A stretch of 6,529 nt of DNA, from contig JAUMVS010000080.1 in NCBI GenBank assembly GCA_030530045.1, forward strand, positions 1-6,529. Direction: 5' to 3'. The position numbers and the translations under genes were made by a program. Positions 6,390-6,529 of the stretch are shown here, piece by piece. Source of the stretch: Phoenicibacter congonensis. Its GTDB lineage: Bacteria > Actinomycetota > Coriobacteriia > Coriobacteriales > Eggerthellaceae. Each line of letters begins with the position of its first letter. Positions within the stretch are counted from its first letter, which is position 1. Below the pieces are notes generated by a model, which did no database searches, was not told the DNA's origin, and saw only the letters and a list, made by a program, of their open reading frames with translations.

Positions 6390-6418
6390 TGCACATAACT
6401 CATCGTCCCCATTGTGCA
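6390..6418 (-). repeat. Dispersed repeat, copy D, complete 29-bp unit
   Basis: This is the best-formed copy. On the minus strand, arm TGCACA (complement of 6413-6418), the 15-bp core (complement of 6398-6412), the dinucleotide TA and arm TGTGCA (complement of 6390-6395) make a 29-bp unit. The 6-bp ends are perfect inverted repeats. Its core starts 70 bp from that of copy C, in the same orientation. The 41 bp between the units contain only the palindrome TGTTTAAACA (6354-6363). Confidence 0.82.
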
Positions 6419-6464
6419 GTCAGGCTTTCCCTCGTGGGCTATTTCCGCGTCTAAACTTCGTCTC

Positions 6465-6501
6465 GCAAAATCCACGACCCTCAAGGTCGCTAGGATTTTG
6501 C
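6465..6501. other. Long imperfect hairpin near the right edge
   Basis: GCAAAATCC (6465-6473) pairs with GGATTTTGC (6493-6501). Inside it, CGACC (6475-6479) pairs with GGTCG (6485-6489) around loop CTCAA. The 14 base pairs are interrupted only by a 1-versus-3 base bulge. Neither strand has a T-run after the stem, so it is not a standard terminator. It may belong to a mobile-element end, a structured RNA or a repeat continuing beyond the window. Confidence 0.45.
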
Positions 6502-6529
6502 TCGCTCGTTTATCCGCAAAACTAGCTCC

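Overview
The window holds a compact arginine-catabolism cluster, all on the minus strand. In transcription order it reads arcA (arginine deiminase), arcB (catabolic ornithine carbamoyltransferase), arcC (carbamate kinase), an L-arginine:glycine amidinotransferase-type enzyme, and a metabolite:H+ symporter (MHS)-type major facilitator transporter. The transporter frame is broken by one in-frame TAG at codon 23. The three arc enzymes are complete and carry every diagnostic motif I looked for. No tRNA, rRNA, CRISPR array or recognisable transposase gene is visible, and there is no arcD-type arginine/ornithine antiporter and no regulator gene.

The genes have strong AGGAGG-like ribosome binding sites, roughly even base composition and a fermentative arginine deiminase pathway. 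This suggests a Gram-positive anaerobe or facultative anaerobe. A coriobacterial relative of Atopobium/Lancefieldella is my best guess, from general impression only and with low confidence.

Layout on the + coordinate axis: 1-88 carries two direct copies of a 15-bp repeat core, the second overlapping the transporter stop codon. The broken transporter occupies 86-1429, and 1466-1501 is a strong intrinsic terminator behind the amidinotransferase gene. The amidinotransferase is 1548-2693, followed by an 81-bp gap with a small palindrome. arcC is 2775-3728 and arcB is 3744-4739, only 15 bp apart. A terminator-like hairpin sits at 4764-4797, and arcA is 4814-6028. From 6029 to about 6319 lies an AT-rich leader with an inverted repeat pair and a direct repeat. 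Two more copies of the repeat core, in the opposite orientation, lie at 6328-6412, and an unexplained hairpin at 6465-6501 near the right edge.

The three arc enzymes convert arginine to citrulline, then to ornithine plus carbamoyl phosphate, then to ATP, CO2 and ammonia. The added amidinotransferase exchanges an amidino group between arginine/ornithine and another amine such as glycine. Run in the guanidinoacetate-to-arginine direction, it would regenerate arginine from the ornithine that ArcB releases. The four enzymes would then form a closed cycle that makes ATP from an imported guanidino compound, with ornithine acting only catalytically. That is an inference from gene content, but it would explain why the cluster has an MHS-type symporter rather than an arginine/ornithine exchanger. 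The inverted repeat copies on both sides suggest either a genome-wide dispersed repeat or a module once bounded by mobile-element ends.
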